Shown: piece after piece, positions 44,044 to 52,796 of the stretch
Layout: the number at the start of each line of letters is the position of its first letter
Numbering within the stretch: the stretch's first letter is position 1
NCBI GenBank assembly: GCA_020638905.1
Contig: JACKHP010000015.1
Location: 26,196-90,195, forward strand
Length of the DNA: 64,000 bases
DNA from: Planctomycetota bacterium
GTDB taxonomy: Bacteria > Planctomycetota > B15-G4
Reading direction: 5' to 3'
Program-made: the position numbers and the translations under genes
The notes under the pieces: model-generated
Told to the model about the DNA's origin: nothing
Seen by the model: the letters and a program-made list of their open reading frames with translations, nothing else
Databases searched by the model: none

Positions 44044-45186
44044 GTGTCGTCTCTCGGATCTCGGCGGTCGCGGGCGGGACGGCTCGCGGCGTGGGTGCTG
44101 GTCGCCGTGTGTGCGTCGCCGACGGGGGCGTGTCGCGGCGATCCGCCCGTGCTCGACCCGGCTGGGTCGTCGCTGGCGACGCTCGAGGCCGAGGCGAAGC
44201 GCGGTGACGCCACCGCGCAGTTCCGCTTCGGCGCGGCGTGCGACGAGGGACGCCTGCTGCCGCGCGACGCCGCGCGGGCCGCACTGTGGTTCGAGCGCGC
44301 CGCCGAGCAGGGACACGCGTCGGCCCAGACGCGCCTCGGTCTCATGCTGTTGTCCGGGGACGGCGTGGCGCGCGATGCGGCCCAGGCGCGCCTGTGGCTG
44401 GAGCGCGCGGCCGAGCGCGGCGTGGCGGAGGCGCAGTACGTGGCCGGCTCGCTGGCGCGTCGCGGCGAGGGCGGGCCGGTCGACGTCGAGCACGCCGTGA
44501 CGTGGATCGCGTCGGCCGCGCGGCAGGGCATCGCCGGCGCCCAGGCCGACCTCGGCCTGATGCTCGCCACCGGCGAGGGCGTGGCGCGCGACGAGACGAG
44601 CGCCGCGAGCTGGCTGCGTCAGGCCGCCGAGCAGGGACATCCCCTGGCCCAGGCGAACTACGGCGCGCTGCTGCTCGAGGGACGCGGCGTGCCGCGCGAC
44701 GACGTCGAGGGCGCGCGTTGGATCGGGCTGGCCGCCGAGCAGGGCCTGGCCTTCGCCCAGGCGCGCCTCGGGCACCTGCACCTCGAGGGGCGCGGCGTCG
44801 CCCTCGACGCCGCCGAGGGCGCGCGCTGGATCGAACGCGCCGCGCGGCAGGGATCGATCGAGTCGCAGGCCGACCTGGCGCTGCTGTGCCTGCGCGGGCA
44901 GGGCGTCCCGCGCGACGAGGCGCGCGCCGCGCTGTGGATGGAGCGCGCCGCGCGCGGCGGGCTCGCGTCGGCCCAGGCGCGTCTGTCGCAGATGCTCGAG
45001 CAGGGCAAGGGCCTGCCGGTCGACCTCGGCGCGGCCTGGGTCTGGGCCGCGCGCGCCGCCGAGCAGGGCGACGCGTCCGCCGGGTTGCGACGCGACGCGC
45101 TCGCGGCACGGCTCTCGTCCGACGAGCGCGACGCGGCGCGCGCGCGCGTCGACACGGGGCCCGCCGCGGACACCGTCGACGGCTGA
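44044..45186 (+). CDS. Exported Sel1-repeat (TPR-like) protein
   Basis: 380 residues with the GTG at 44044 (GGAG about 11 bases upstream). An in-frame GTG at 43921 would add 41 arginine-rich residues and is less likely. The N-terminus AGRLAAWVLVAVCASPTGAC suggests a signal peptide, possibly lipid-modified at the last Cys. About nine Sel1 repeats of 36 residues follow, each like AQTRLGLMLLSGDGVARDAA then WLERAAE. Sel1 repeats are helical protein-binding scaffolds, often in cell-envelope or signalling complexes. No partner is evident from the neighbours. Confidence 0.88.
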   Translation: MSSLGSRRSRAGRLAAWVLVAVCASPTGACRGDPPVLDPAGSSLATLEAEAKRGDATAQFRFGAACDEGRLLPRDAARAALWFERAAEQGHASAQTRLGLMLLSGDGVARDAAQARLWLERAAERGVAEAQYVAGSLARRGEGGPVDVEHAVTWIASAARQGIAGAQADLGLMLATGEGVARDETSAASWLRQAAEQGHPLAQANYGALLLEGRGVPRDDVEGARWIGLAAEQGLAFAQARLGHLHLEGRGVALDAAEGARWIERAARQGSIESQADLALLCLRGQGVPRDEARAALWMERAARGGLASAQARLSQMLEQGKGLPVDLGAAWVWAARAAEQGDASAGLRRDALAARLSSDERDAARARVDTGPAADTVDG

Positions 45187-45376
45187 GCGCCGACCGGCGA
45201 GCCGGCCGAGCGCACGGACGGCGGCTGGCGCCAGGCCGACGATCCGGCGTGGCCCGTCGCCTCGAGCGCGCGGCACGCGGCGCGCCCTCGCACGTCCCTC
45301 ACACGGTGCACACGGGTCCTTCGCGCGAATCGGCGAAGACGGTGCCGTCCCCGTCCCACCCGCGAACGAGTTCGAG

Positions 45377-46945
45377 ATGACCCCGCTCCGCACCGCGCTC
45401 CCGACCACCGCCGCGCTCCTGCTGCTCGTCGGCGCGGGACGCGCCGAGACCCTGCGCGTGCCGCGCGACTTCCCCACGATCCAGGCCGCGATCGACGCGG
45501 CCGCGACGGGCGACACGGTGCTCGTGCAGTCGGGCACCTACCGCGAGAACGTGGTGCTCACCACGCCGGGCGTGACGTTGCGCGGCGCGGGCGCCGTGAT
45601 CGACGGGCAGTTCCTGGCGCCGTGCGTGTTCGTCGTGGCCGACGACGCGCGCGTCGAGGACTTCACGCTGGTCAACGGCGGGGACACGGACGGCGTGCGC
45701 GAGACGCTGGCCTGCGCGGGCGCTCGGGCGGTGCTGCGCGGCAACACGATCGACGGCGGCGCCGGTCCGGGCATCTCGGTGGTCGGCGACGACGCCGTGC
45801 TCGAGGACAACTCGGTTCGCCGCTGCGCCGACCAGGGCCTCCTCGTGGTGGCCTCGTCGACGTCGAGCTTCACCTCGATCGCGCACAACCGCGTGAGCGA
45901 GTGCGCCACCGGCATCGCGGGACAGAAGGGCGAGTTCGAGGTGCGCGCCAACGCGCTCGCCGACCTGTCGGGCGCGGGCGTCGACCTCGACCCGTCCATC
46001 GCGGCGCAGAGCACGTCGGTGGCGGCCACCGTCGAGCACAACCGCATCGCCCGGGTGGGTGGCATCGGCATCGACATCGACCTGTCCGGCAGCGGACGGC
46101 TGTTCGTGCGGCTCAACCGGGTCCAGCTCACGGGGGGCGCGGGCATCGACCTCGACGACGGCGGACCCGACCGCGTGAACGCCGTCGCGAACCGCGTGCA
46201 GGGGACGGGCGGCGACGGCATCCAGGTGACCGCCAGCGGCTTCTTCTTCGTGGCCCGCAACGACGTGCGCGACGCCGGGGCCGACGGGCTGGCGCTCAAG
46301 GCGAACCAGTCCGCGGGCTGCACGGTCGAGAAGAACCACGTGCGCGACGCGCGCGACGACGGCATCGACGCCGAGGGCAGCGCGATCAAGCTGCTGCAGA
46401 ACGGGATCGCCGGCTCCGGCTCCGATGGCATCGAGCACACGGGCAGCGCGGGGACCCTCGACCGCAACGTCGTACGCGGCGTGGCCTCGGTCGGCATCCG
46501 CAGCCTCGGCAGCGGGGGCACGCTGGTGAAGAACCGCGTCTCGGGCTGCGCGCGCGACGGACTGCTCGTCTCGGGCAGCGCGAACACGATCGTCCAGAAC
46601 GTCTGCCGGTCGAACGGCGGCGACGGCATCGACCTGTACGAGTTCGACGCCACGCCGAACGACCTGAACAACGTCGTGCGCGCCAACCGCTGCGTGGGCA
46701 ACGCCCACGAAGGCATCGACAACGGCGGCACGAACACGGTCATCGAGGACAACGTGGCGCTGCGCAACGGCGGCGTCCTCGGTCCCGACATCGCCGGCGC
46801 GGGCCGCGACGTGACCGGCGACGACGTGCCCGACGGGACCGTGTCGTCGTACGGCGGCAACGAGACGACGCCCCCCGGGGGCGGGCACGAAGGCGGCGGT
46901 CCGGACACGCCGCAGCGCCTCGACCTGGGCGAGTCGACGACCTGA
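45377..46945 (+). CDS. Secreted right-handed beta-helix protein
   Basis: 522 residues. The signal peptide is LPTTAALLLLVGAGRAETLR. The mature protein begins VPRDFPTIQAAIDAAATGDT, the usual start of pectate-lyase-like/NosD parallel beta-helix proteins. About 14 PbH1-type coils follow (LRGNTIDGGAGPGISVVGDD; VEHNRIARVGGIGIDIDLSG; LDRNVVRGVASVGIRSLGSG). There are no clear catalytic aspartates, so carbohydrate binding or lysis is only possible. The C-terminus is a Gly/Pro/Thr-rich tail. It ends at a small hairpin before the convergent gene. Confidence 0.9.
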   Translation: MTPLRTALPTTAALLLLVGAGRAETLRVPRDFPTIQAAIDAAATGDTVLVQSGTYRENVVLTTPGVTLRGAGAVIDGQFLAPCVFVVADDARVEDFTLVNGGDTDGVRETLACAGARAVLRGNTIDGGAGPGISVVGDDAVLEDNSVRRCADQGLLVVASSTSSFTSIAHNRVSECATGIAGQKGEFEVRANALADLSGAGVDLDPSIAAQSTSVAATVEHNRIARVGGIGIDIDLSGSGRLFVRLNRVQLTGGAGIDLDDGGPDRVNAVANRVQGTGGDGIQVTASGFFFVARNDVRDAGADGLALKANQSAGCTVEKNHVRDARDDGIDAEGSAIKLLQNGIAGSGSDGIEHTGSAGTLDRNVVRGVASVGIRSLGSGGTLVKNRVSGCARDGLLVSGSANTIVQNVCRSNGGDGIDLYEFDATPNDLNNVVRANRCVGNAHEGIDNGGTNTVIEDNVALRNGGVLGPDIAGAGRDVTGDDVPDGTVSSYGGNETTPPGGGHEGGGPDTPQRLDLGESTT

Positions 46946-46961
46946 CGGCGGCCGGACGCGG

Positions 46962-46978
46962 CCGACGGGCTCCGTCGG
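46962..46978. terminator. Short hairpin between convergent genes
   Basis: A 7-bp perfect stem (CCGACGG and complement) with a three-base loop in the 62-base gap between convergent genes. Weak, with no U-tract. Confidence 0.35.
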
Positions 46979-47007
46979 AGGCACCGTGGCGAACGGTCGC
47001 GCCGGAC

Positions 47008-48282
47008 TCAGCGCGGGGGCGTGACCTCTGCGTCGGGCAGCGGCGGCGTCCAGCCGGGGACGAGCAGTTTCGCGGCCTCGTGCATGATCACCGCCGTGTA
47101 CTTCTGCGCGCCGAGCTTGCCGCTGTGCGTGAGGTCGCGGAAGTCGATCTCGTCCAGCGGCGGCAGCTCTTCACGCGGGATGAAGCGCACGCCGTGCTCG
47201 CGCTGCATGCGCTGCATGAAGTCGAGGAAGATCGGACGGCACGCGGCGTAGTCGTAGAGCGCGTAGGTGCGCGGGTTGTCGACGCCCTCGATCACGAGCA
47301 CCTCGGCGCCCGCCTCGCGCAGCAGCTCGAAGTTGCGCTCCATGATCGCCATGTTGATGTCGGCGTGCATGCCGGGACGCATCGAGCGGATCTGCTGGAA
47401 CTCGACGCGCACCGCGAACTCCTTGCCGGCGTAGAAGGCGTAGAGCGCGTCGAGGGCCTCCTGCTCGGCGGCGGGGTCCATCGGCATCGGCCGGGTGTCG
47501 GTGGGGACCTCGGGCCAGACCATGCCTTCGGTGGCGTGCAGGTGCGTGCTGGGGAAGCGCCGCAGCGCGGTGAGTCCGGCCTTGCCGACCACGTCGCGGT
47601 AGCGGTAGCCGTCGAGCCCCCCGCACGCGGCCATGCGCAGGAACTCGAGCCGGTGCTCGAAGCTGAACTCGGGTCCCGTGAGGCGCATGAGCTCGAAGAG
47701 CGCCGAGAAGCTGCCGCCCGTCGCCTGGGGGACGAGCCGCAGCGGCACCGTCAGCTCGAACTCGGAGAGCAGCGTCACCACCAGGTCGGGCTCGTAGCCG
47801 ATGACCTCGTCGATCATCGAGCGCAGCTCGTGGGGGAAGACGCGCGCGTGGGTCTGCTCGTAGAAGCGGATCGGCGGCCACAGCTCCTGCGGGATCGTGT
47901 CGGGCTGGAAGGCCGCGTCGGTGCGGCTCGTGCCGACCAGCACCACGCGCGGCTCGTCGTGCGGCGCCTCGGCCGCGGCGCGCTGCTCGAGCCGGTCGCG
48001 CGCCAGGCCCAGCTCGAGCGCGGCCGTCGACTCCTGCGGCAGCATGGCCGCGATGCGCTCCCAGGGACCGTGGATGCCGAACACGAGCTTGTCGAAGAGC
48101 AGCACGAGCACCAGGGCCACGAGGCCGCCCCAGGGCCAGCGCGCGAATCCCGTGCGCTCGCCCTCGTGCACCGACGAGTCGAGCGGCCGGTCGGGCGTCA
48201 GGAACTCCGGCTCGCCGGCCGGCGTCTCCTCCGCGAGCGGCTCGGGCGGCTCAGAACTGGAAGTAGAAGAAGGGGAGTCCAA
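47008..48282 (-). CDS. SGNH-like partner protein of MBOAT acyltransferase (AlgJ/DltD-like role)
   Basis: 424 residues from a TTG at 48282, which lies 32 bases inside the MBOAT gene and has GGGAG six bases upstream; a GTG near 48181 is the alternative. One membrane helix (WGGLVALVLVLLFDKLVFG, about 51-69) anchors it. The periplasmic part has an SGNH block I-like GTSRTD at 117-122 and a block V-like D383-L-T-H386, the spacing seen in AlgJ/AlgX-like and other SGNH acyltransferases. Together with the overlapping MBOAT gene it probably O-acylates an exported glycan. The usual GDS serine appears here as GTS, as in AlgJ relatives. Confidence 0.82.
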   Translation of the reverse strand: MDSPSSTSSSEPPEPLAEETPAGEPEFLTPDRPLDSSVHEGERTGFARWPWGGLVALVLVLLFDKLVFGIHGPWERIAAMLPQESTAALELGLARDRLEQRAAAEAPHDEPRVVLVGTSRTDAAFQPDTIPQELWPPIRFYEQTHARVFPHELRSMIDEVIGYEPDLVVTLLSEFELTVPLRLVPQATGGSFSALFELMRLTGPEFSFEHRLEFLRMAACGGLDGYRYRDVVGKAGLTALRRFPSTHLHATEGMVWPEVPTDTRPMPMDPAAEQEALDALYAFYAGKEFAVRVEFQQIRSMRPGMHADINMAIMERNFELLREAGAEVLVIEGVDNPRTYALYDYAACRPIFLDFMQRMQREHGVRFIPREELPPLDEIDFRDLTHSGKLGAQKYTAVIMHEAAKLLVPGWTPPLPDAEVTPPR

Positions 48283-49684
48283 AGTCCTCTCCCATCAGGA
48301 CGATCGTCAGGAACACCGCCGCGTACGTCGCGCCGCGCAGCAGCAACGGCCAGCGCAGGACGCACTCGAGGTCGCGCGCGCGCACCTGCAGCGCGTGCAT
48401 CACGAGCAGCGGACTCACGAGCAACAGGAACGGCTGCACCCACTGTCCGGCCATGCCCACGTCCCAGGGGAAGCGCAGCAGCGTCGAGAGCATGTCGCCC
48501 GTGACGCCGATGGTGGCCGGCACGAAGATGATCCAGCCGATGGCGAAGATCTGGAAGTTCACCGTGGCGCGGAAGGCCCACCACAGCGCACGCATGGGCT
48601 GGGTCTGGAACGCGATCTTCTCGAGCACCGGCAGCAGCATGCGGTGCAGCGCCATGGCGAGACCCATGTACGCGCCCCAGACGACCATGTTCCAGCTCGC
48701 GCCGTGCCACAGGCCCGAGATGACCATCGTGAACCACAGGTTGAAGTAGGTGCGCGCCAGGCCCTTGCGGCTGCCGCCCAGCGGGAAGAACAGGTAGTCG
48801 CGCAGCCAGGTCGAGAGGCTGATGTGCCAGCGGCGCCAGAAGTCGGACGGGCTGGTCGAGATGAAGGGCAGGTTGAAGTTGAGCATGAGCTCGAAGCCCA
48901 TCATGCGCGACACGCCGCGGGCCACGTCGCTGTAGCCCGAGAAGTCGCCGTACATCTGCCAGGCGAAGGCCCAGCTCCCGAGCATGATCTCCCAGGCCGT
49001 GTTCTGGTGGCCCTGACGGAAGACCGACTCGACCACGAAGGCCAGGTTGTCGGCCACCACGACCTTCTTGAAGGTGCCCTGGAGCACGAGCCAAGCGCCG
49101 GCGTTGAGCCCCTCCCAGGTGACCTTGCGCGGCGACTCGATCTGCGGCAGGAGGCGTGTGGCGCGCTCGATCGGCCCGGCCACGAGCTGCGGGAAGAAGG
49201 CCACGAAGAGCGCGAAGTCCTCGAGCTTCTCGGCCGGCTTCATCTGGCCGCGATAGACGTCGATCGAGTAGCTGAGCGTCTGGAAGGTGTAGAACGAGAT
49301 GCCGACCGGCAGCACGACCTCGGAGACCACGCTCCAGATCGCCGGGGGCAGGCTGTAGCCGAACGACTGCAGCAGGTCCTGCAGGCTGCCGGCGAAGAAG
49401 GCGGCGTACTTGAAGAACGCCAGGATGCCGAGGTTCGCCACCAGGCTGACGGTGACGAGGGTCTTCTTGCGCGCCTGCGACTCGGTGCGTCCGATGCCGC
49501 GCGCGACGTAGAAGTCGATCAGCGTCGAGAGCAGCAGCAGTCCGAGGAAGCGCCAGTCCCAGGCCCCGTAGAACACGTAGCTGGCGACGAGCAGCAGACG
49601 GTTCTGCGCCCGATGGCGGAGGCACAGGTAGAGCCCCCAGACCACCGCGAAGAAGACGAAGAACTCGAGACTGTTGAACAGCAC
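48251..49684 (-). CDS. MBOAT-family O-acyltransferase (AlgI/DltB-like)
   Basis: 477 residues with about 11 membrane helices. PVGISFYTFQTLSYSIDVYR, the QMYGDFSGYSDVARGVSRMM region, DFWRRWHISLSTWLRDYLFF and SGLWHGASWN are family hallmarks; His327 in SGLWHGASW is the expected catalytic residue. AlgI-type proteins move an acetyl group from cytoplasmic acetyl-CoA across the membrane to a periplasmic acceptor used by an SGNH partner, here the overlapping downstream gene. No alginate biosynthesis genes are present, so the glycan is unknown. The start is a GTG with no Shine-Dalgarno. An extended -10 lies 61 bases upstream. Confidence 0.94.
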   Translation of the reverse strand: MLFNSLEFFVFFAVVWGLYLCLRHRAQNRLLLVASYVFYGAWDWRFLGLLLLSTLIDFYVARGIGRTESQARKKTLVTVSLVANLGILAFFKYAAFFAGSLQDLLQSFGYSLPPAIWSVVSEVVLPVGISFYTFQTLSYSIDVYRGQMKPAEKLEDFALFVAFFPQLVAGPIERATRLLPQIESPRKVTWEGLNAGAWLVLQGTFKKVVVADNLAFVVESVFRQGHQNTAWEIMLGSWAFAWQMYGDFSGYSDVARGVSRMMGFELMLNFNLPFISTSPSDFWRRWHISLSTWLRDYLFFPLGGSRKGLARTYFNLWFTMVISGLWHGASWNMVVWGAYMGLAMALHRMLLPVLEKIAFQTQPMRALWWAFRATVNFQIFAIGWIIFVPATIGVTGDMLSTLLRFPWDVGMAGQWVQPFLLLVSPLLVMHALQVRARDLECVLRWPLLLRGATYAAVFLTIVLMGEDFGLPFFYFQF

Positions 49685-49744
49685 GTCGGCGCGGGGGGCG
49701 GGTGGCGGGACGGCCCGGAGCCGGCGTCGGACGAGCCGGGCGGG

Positions 49745-49753
49745 AGTCTATCA
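49745..49753 (-). promoter_or_regulatory. Extended -10 promoter element (TGATAGACT)
   Basis: Minus-strand match to TGnTAnnnT with AT-rich CCTTT just upstream, an outlier in this GC-rich gap. It would start the MBOAT/SGNH transcript near 49738. Confidence 0.55.
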
Positions 49754-49849
49754 AAAGGGGCGTGCGCCTCCCGGCGGCCGCGCCTCGCGGTGGCCGGGCC
49801 CCGCGCGCCGACGCAGCCGGCCGGCACGCGGGGCTCGGCGCGCCGAGCA

Positions 49850-50218
49850 TCAGCGCATGTCGCGTGCGCCCCAGATGTCGCGGTCGTCCTCGCGCTGGCC
49901 ACGCACGGCCGTGCCGCTCACGTGCGTCGTGTAGCCGTTGAGGATGTAGGCCCAGAACCAGTCCTCGCGGATGGTCACGTCGACGAGTCGGGTGGCGCCG
50001 ACCTTCTGCAGCGCCGCGTCGTAGGCGCGCTGGAAGCGCTGGTTCTGTCCGACCGGGATGAACTGCAGGATCATCAGGCCGGTGGCGGAGCCGTCGACGG
50101 GTCCGATGACCTCTTCTCCGGGGCCGACGGGTTCGGTCGGGATCGTGAGCGGCAGGCCGTGGCAGCCCGCGAGCAGGACGGCTCCGAGCAGGGCGGACAG
50201 GATCGGCAGGGGACGCAT
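49850..50218 (-). CDS. Small TRL-like lipoprotein
   Basis: 122 residues. The signal MRPLPILSALLGAVLLAGC ends in lipobox LAGC, so it is a membrane-anchored lipoprotein. The mature part (TGLMILQFIPVGQNQRFQRA; KVGATRLVDVTIREDWFWAY; TTHVSGTAV) follows the TRL-like/small lipoprotein pattern: an alanine-rich helix, ATxLVDVxI, then a strand ending in G-T. Function unknown. A TTGACC -35 promoter lies directly upstream. Confidence 0.8.
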   Translation of the reverse strand: MRPLPILSALLGAVLLAGCHGLPLTIPTEPVGPGEEVIGPVDGSATGLMILQFIPVGQNQRFQRAYDAALQKVGATRLVDVTIREDWFWAYILNGYTTHVSGTAVRGQREDDRDIWGARDMR

Positions 50219-50249
50219 CGGTTCGGCTCCGGTGGTTTGGGGTCGCAGT

Positions 50250-50279
50250 CGATCATCGTCCTGCGGGCCCACGGGTCAA
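50250..50279 (-). promoter_or_regulatory. Candidate promoter (TTGACC, 18 bp, TGATCG)
   Basis: Minus-strand TTGACC (50274-50279) and TGATCG (50250-50255) with 18 bases between. The start point would be about 25 bases before the lipoprotein ATG. It supports TGAT-type -10 boxes in this genome. Confidence 0.5.
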
Positions 50280-50320
50280 TGAGAGAGATGGCGTGTGCGT
50301 GCGCGTCCCGGCGGCCCGGC

Positions 50321-51445
50321 CTACCTGGGTCCGTCGCAGCCCGGGAAGTCGGGCAGGCGGGATGCGATCGTCTCCAGCAGCCGCTCGGCGATGATGCCGT
50401 TGCCGCGCACGCCGAAGTGGTTGTCGGGCAGGTAGATCTCCTCGATGAGCTCCGCCGGAGTGAAGTCGGAGAACGCCGGCTGGAGGTCGAGGTAGAGCAC
50501 CGAGCGGCGGCCGGCGTAGTCGGCCACCCAGCGTGAGATCGAGGAGCGCTGCTTGAAGTAGACGAGCTTCTTGGTCGGCAGGTAGAGCAGCATCGGCCGT
50601 TGGTGGCGCCGGCGCGCCAGCTCGACGACGGCGTCGAGGATGTGCTCGGCGCGGTCGAACATCGTGACCGCCGCGTCGTCGTCGGCCTCGGTCTCGGGAG
50701 CGGGCTCGTCGTCGCCGGCCAGCAGCTTCGAGAGCGCGGTCTTCTCGACGAAGTTGTGCAGTCGCCGGCCGAAGCTGGCGCGTCCGAAGACCCGCGGCAC
50801 GGGGACGTTGGTGACGAGCATCTCGCCGTCGCGCACCTCGATGGCCGGTTTCGGGTATCCGACGAACTCGCTCAGCTCGGTGCGGTAGAAGTCGGCGTCG
50901 ATGAACGCGAACACGAGCAGGTCGGCCGCGAGCGCGTCGCCGTCGCGCTCGTACCAGAGCATGTCCTGCCCCAGGCCGTAGCCGCCCATGCCCATGTTCA
51001 CGGCCTGGATCGTGGGACACAGCGCCTGGAGCTGCGCGGCGAACGTGTCGTGGTCGTCGACGCCGAAGCCCATGGTGAACGAGTCGCCGAGGCAGACCAC
51101 GCGGAAGCGGCCGGCGGGCACCTCGGACGTGTACTCCTCGAGCGCGCGCAGCCCCTGGGAATTGATCGTGATCGAGCGGCCGGGACCGTAGATGTCGGCC
51201 ACGTGCGCGCCGGGCTCGTGGGCCCAGCCGAGCAACTCGTCGTAGCGGCTGTGGCTCTGCTCGGGCAGGACGACGACGAGCTGCGCCTCGTCGGCGGCGA
51301 TCCACAGGCTGGCCAGGCCCTCGAGCAGCGCGAAGGCGCACAGGGCCGCGCACGACGCCAGCAGCGTCTTGAGCAGCACGCCCAGCAGGCGGCGCGGCAG
51401 CGGGACGGGAGCGGCCATCGACTGCTCGGCGGGACGGGCGGTCAT
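50321..51445 (-). CDS. Membrane-anchored SGNH/GDSL hydrolase-like protein
   Basis: 374 residues from the ATG at 51445; a second ATG at 51418 is equally possible. One N-terminal membrane helix (LLASCAALCAFALLEGLASL). The SGNH blocks are visible: block I VVCLGDSFTMGFG with Ser122, block II/III AVNMGMGGYGLGQ with the conserved Gly, and block V YLPDNHFGVRGNGIIAE with Asp341 and His343. It could be an esterase or acyltransferase acting on an exported glycan, which fits the nearby MBOAT/SGNH pair. It has its own promoter. The substrate is unknown. Confidence 0.87.
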   Translation of the reverse strand: MTARPAEQSMAAPVPLPRRLLGVLLKTLLASCAALCAFALLEGLASLWIAADEAQLVVVLPEQSHSRYDELLGWAHEPGAHVADIYGPGRSITINSQGLRALEEYTSEVPAGRFRVVCLGDSFTMGFGVDDHDTFAAQLQALCPTIQAVNMGMGGYGLGQDMLWYERDGDALAADLLVFAFIDADFYRTELSEFVGYPKPAIEVRDGEMLVTNVPVPRVFGRASFGRRLHNFVEKTALSKLLAGDDEPAPETEADDDAAVTMFDRAEHILDAVVELARRRHQRPMLLYLPTKKLVYFKQRSSISRWVADYAGRRSVLYLDLQPAFSDFTPAELIEEIYLPDNHFGVRGNGIIAERLLETIASRLPDFPGCDGPR

Positions 51446-51476
51446 CGACGCCCGGAGTCCGGCGTCGGCGTCGCGC

Positions 51477-51485
51477 AGCGTAGCA
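51477..51485 (-). promoter_or_regulatory. Extended -10 promoter element (TGCTACGCT)
   Basis: Minus-strand match to TGnTAnnnT, 32 bases before the longer start of the SGNH gene. Confidence 0.45.
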
Positions 51486-51611
51486 CGCGCGTCGGACGGG
51501 CGGCGCGCTCCTGCGCCCCCTGCCTCCCCGATTGCCCGGCGGACGGCCCGCGTGGCAGAGTGTCCGGTCCTCCGTCCCGCACCACCCACGCCGCCCGCGG
51601 ACACCAGCGCC

Positions 51612-52622
51612 ATGCTGCCGACGCTCGAGTTCATCCTCACGAACTACAAGAACTTCAACGCGCGCGCCACGCGCGACGCCACGCTCGCGTACTGGCGCCA
51701 CGTCGAGGACGGCGGGCGCATGTTCTGGGCGGTCGCGGGCGCCATGTCGTCGGCGCAGCTGGGCATCACCCTCGCGCCGGCCATCCGCGCGGGCCTGGTC
51801 CACGGGCTGTCGGTCACCGGCGCGAACCTCGAGGAGTCGCTCTTCCGGCTCGTCGCGCACGACAGCTACAAGGACTTCCCCGACTACCGCTACTTCACGA
51901 AGGCCGACGACACGCAGATCCTCGAAGACCGCATGCGGCGCGTGACCGACACCTCGATCCCCGAGGACGAGGCCTTCCGCAAGGTCGAGAAGCAGCTCGT
52001 GCCGACGTGGAAGCGCGCCCACGAGAAGGGCGAGCGGCGCTTCTGGCACGAGTACTTCTACGAGCTCGTGCAGGCGCTGCCGAGCAGCGTCCACGAGGGC
52101 GACCCCGAGCAGTGCTGGCTGCTGGCCGCGGCGAAGGCCGGGCTGCCGATCGTCGTACCCGGCTACGAGGACTCGACCTTCGGCAACATCTTCGCGTCGC
52201 ACGTCAAGTTCGGCGACTGCGGTGCGCAGATCGTCAAGTCGGGCATCGAGTACATGGCCGCCTTCTACGACCAGTACAAGGAGCTCTCGGCCGGCAAGGG
52301 CGTCGGGTTCTTCCAGATCGGCGGAGGCATCGCCGGCGACTTCCCGATCTGCGTCGTGCCCTCGATCAAGTACGACCTGGAGGAGGAGGTGAAGCCCTGG
52401 GCGTACTTCTGCCAGATCTCCGACTCGACCACCTCGTACGGCTCGTACTCGGGCGCCACGCCGAACGAGAAGATCACCTGGGACAAGCTGACCGCCGAGA
52501 CGCCGATGTACGTGATCGAGTCGGACGCCACGATCGTGGCGCCGCTCATGCTCACGGCGCTGCTCGAGTGCCGGCGCGACCCGGCCGCGGCGAACGCGCT
52601 CATCGCCAAGCACATGGGCTGA
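51612..52622 (+). CDS. Deoxyhypusine synthase-like protein
   Basis: 336 residues. In eukaryotes and archaea deoxyhypusine synthase transfers the butylamine of spermidine to a lysine of eIF5A; bacterial members often make homospermidine instead. Family motifs are present: MFWAVAGAMSSAQLGITLAP, HGLSVTGANLEESLF, PGYEDSTFGNIFASHVKFGD, VGFFQIGGGIAGDFPICVVP, and SGATPNEKITWDKLTAETPM with the active-site Lys292 in the WDK position. The NAD-binding glycines are kept. No eIF5A-like gene is nearby, so polyamine synthesis is more likely than protein modification. Cytoplasmic. The ATG at 51612 matches the family's start for the short bacterial type. Confidence 0.93.
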   Translation: MLPTLEFILTNYKNFNARATRDATLAYWRHVEDGGRMFWAVAGAMSSAQLGITLAPAIRAGLVHGLSVTGANLEESLFRLVAHDSYKDFPDYRYFTKADDTQILEDRMRRVTDTSIPEDEAFRKVEKQLVPTWKRAHEKGERRFWHEYFYELVQALPSSVHEGDPEQCWLLAAAKAGLPIVVPGYEDSTFGNIFASHVKFGDCGAQIVKSGIEYMAAFYDQYKELSAGKGVGFFQIGGGIAGDFPICVVPSIKYDLEEEVKPWAYFCQISDSTTSYGSYSGATPNEKITWDKLTAETPMYVIESDATIVAPLMLTALLECRRDPAAANALIAKHMG

Positions 52623-52681
52623 GCGGACGGGGCGTCCGCCCGCCCTTTCTCCAGGAAGGCCCTCCCCGGATCGTCGGGGGC

Positions 52682-52690
52682 TGATAGGGT
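52682..52690 (+). promoter_or_regulatory. Extended -10 promoter element (TGATAGGGT)
   Basis: Matches TGnTAnnnT. Predicted start near 52697 and a leader of about 100 bases before the metalloprotease gene. Confidence 0.5.
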
Positions 52691-52796
52691 CTGCTCTGCC
52701 GCCGGCTCCCCGGGCACCCACGGGGCGGGCATCGCACGCCGGTGGCGTCGTCCCCGCACGTCCCGATGTCCGCTCCGACCCCAGGAGCATTCCATC

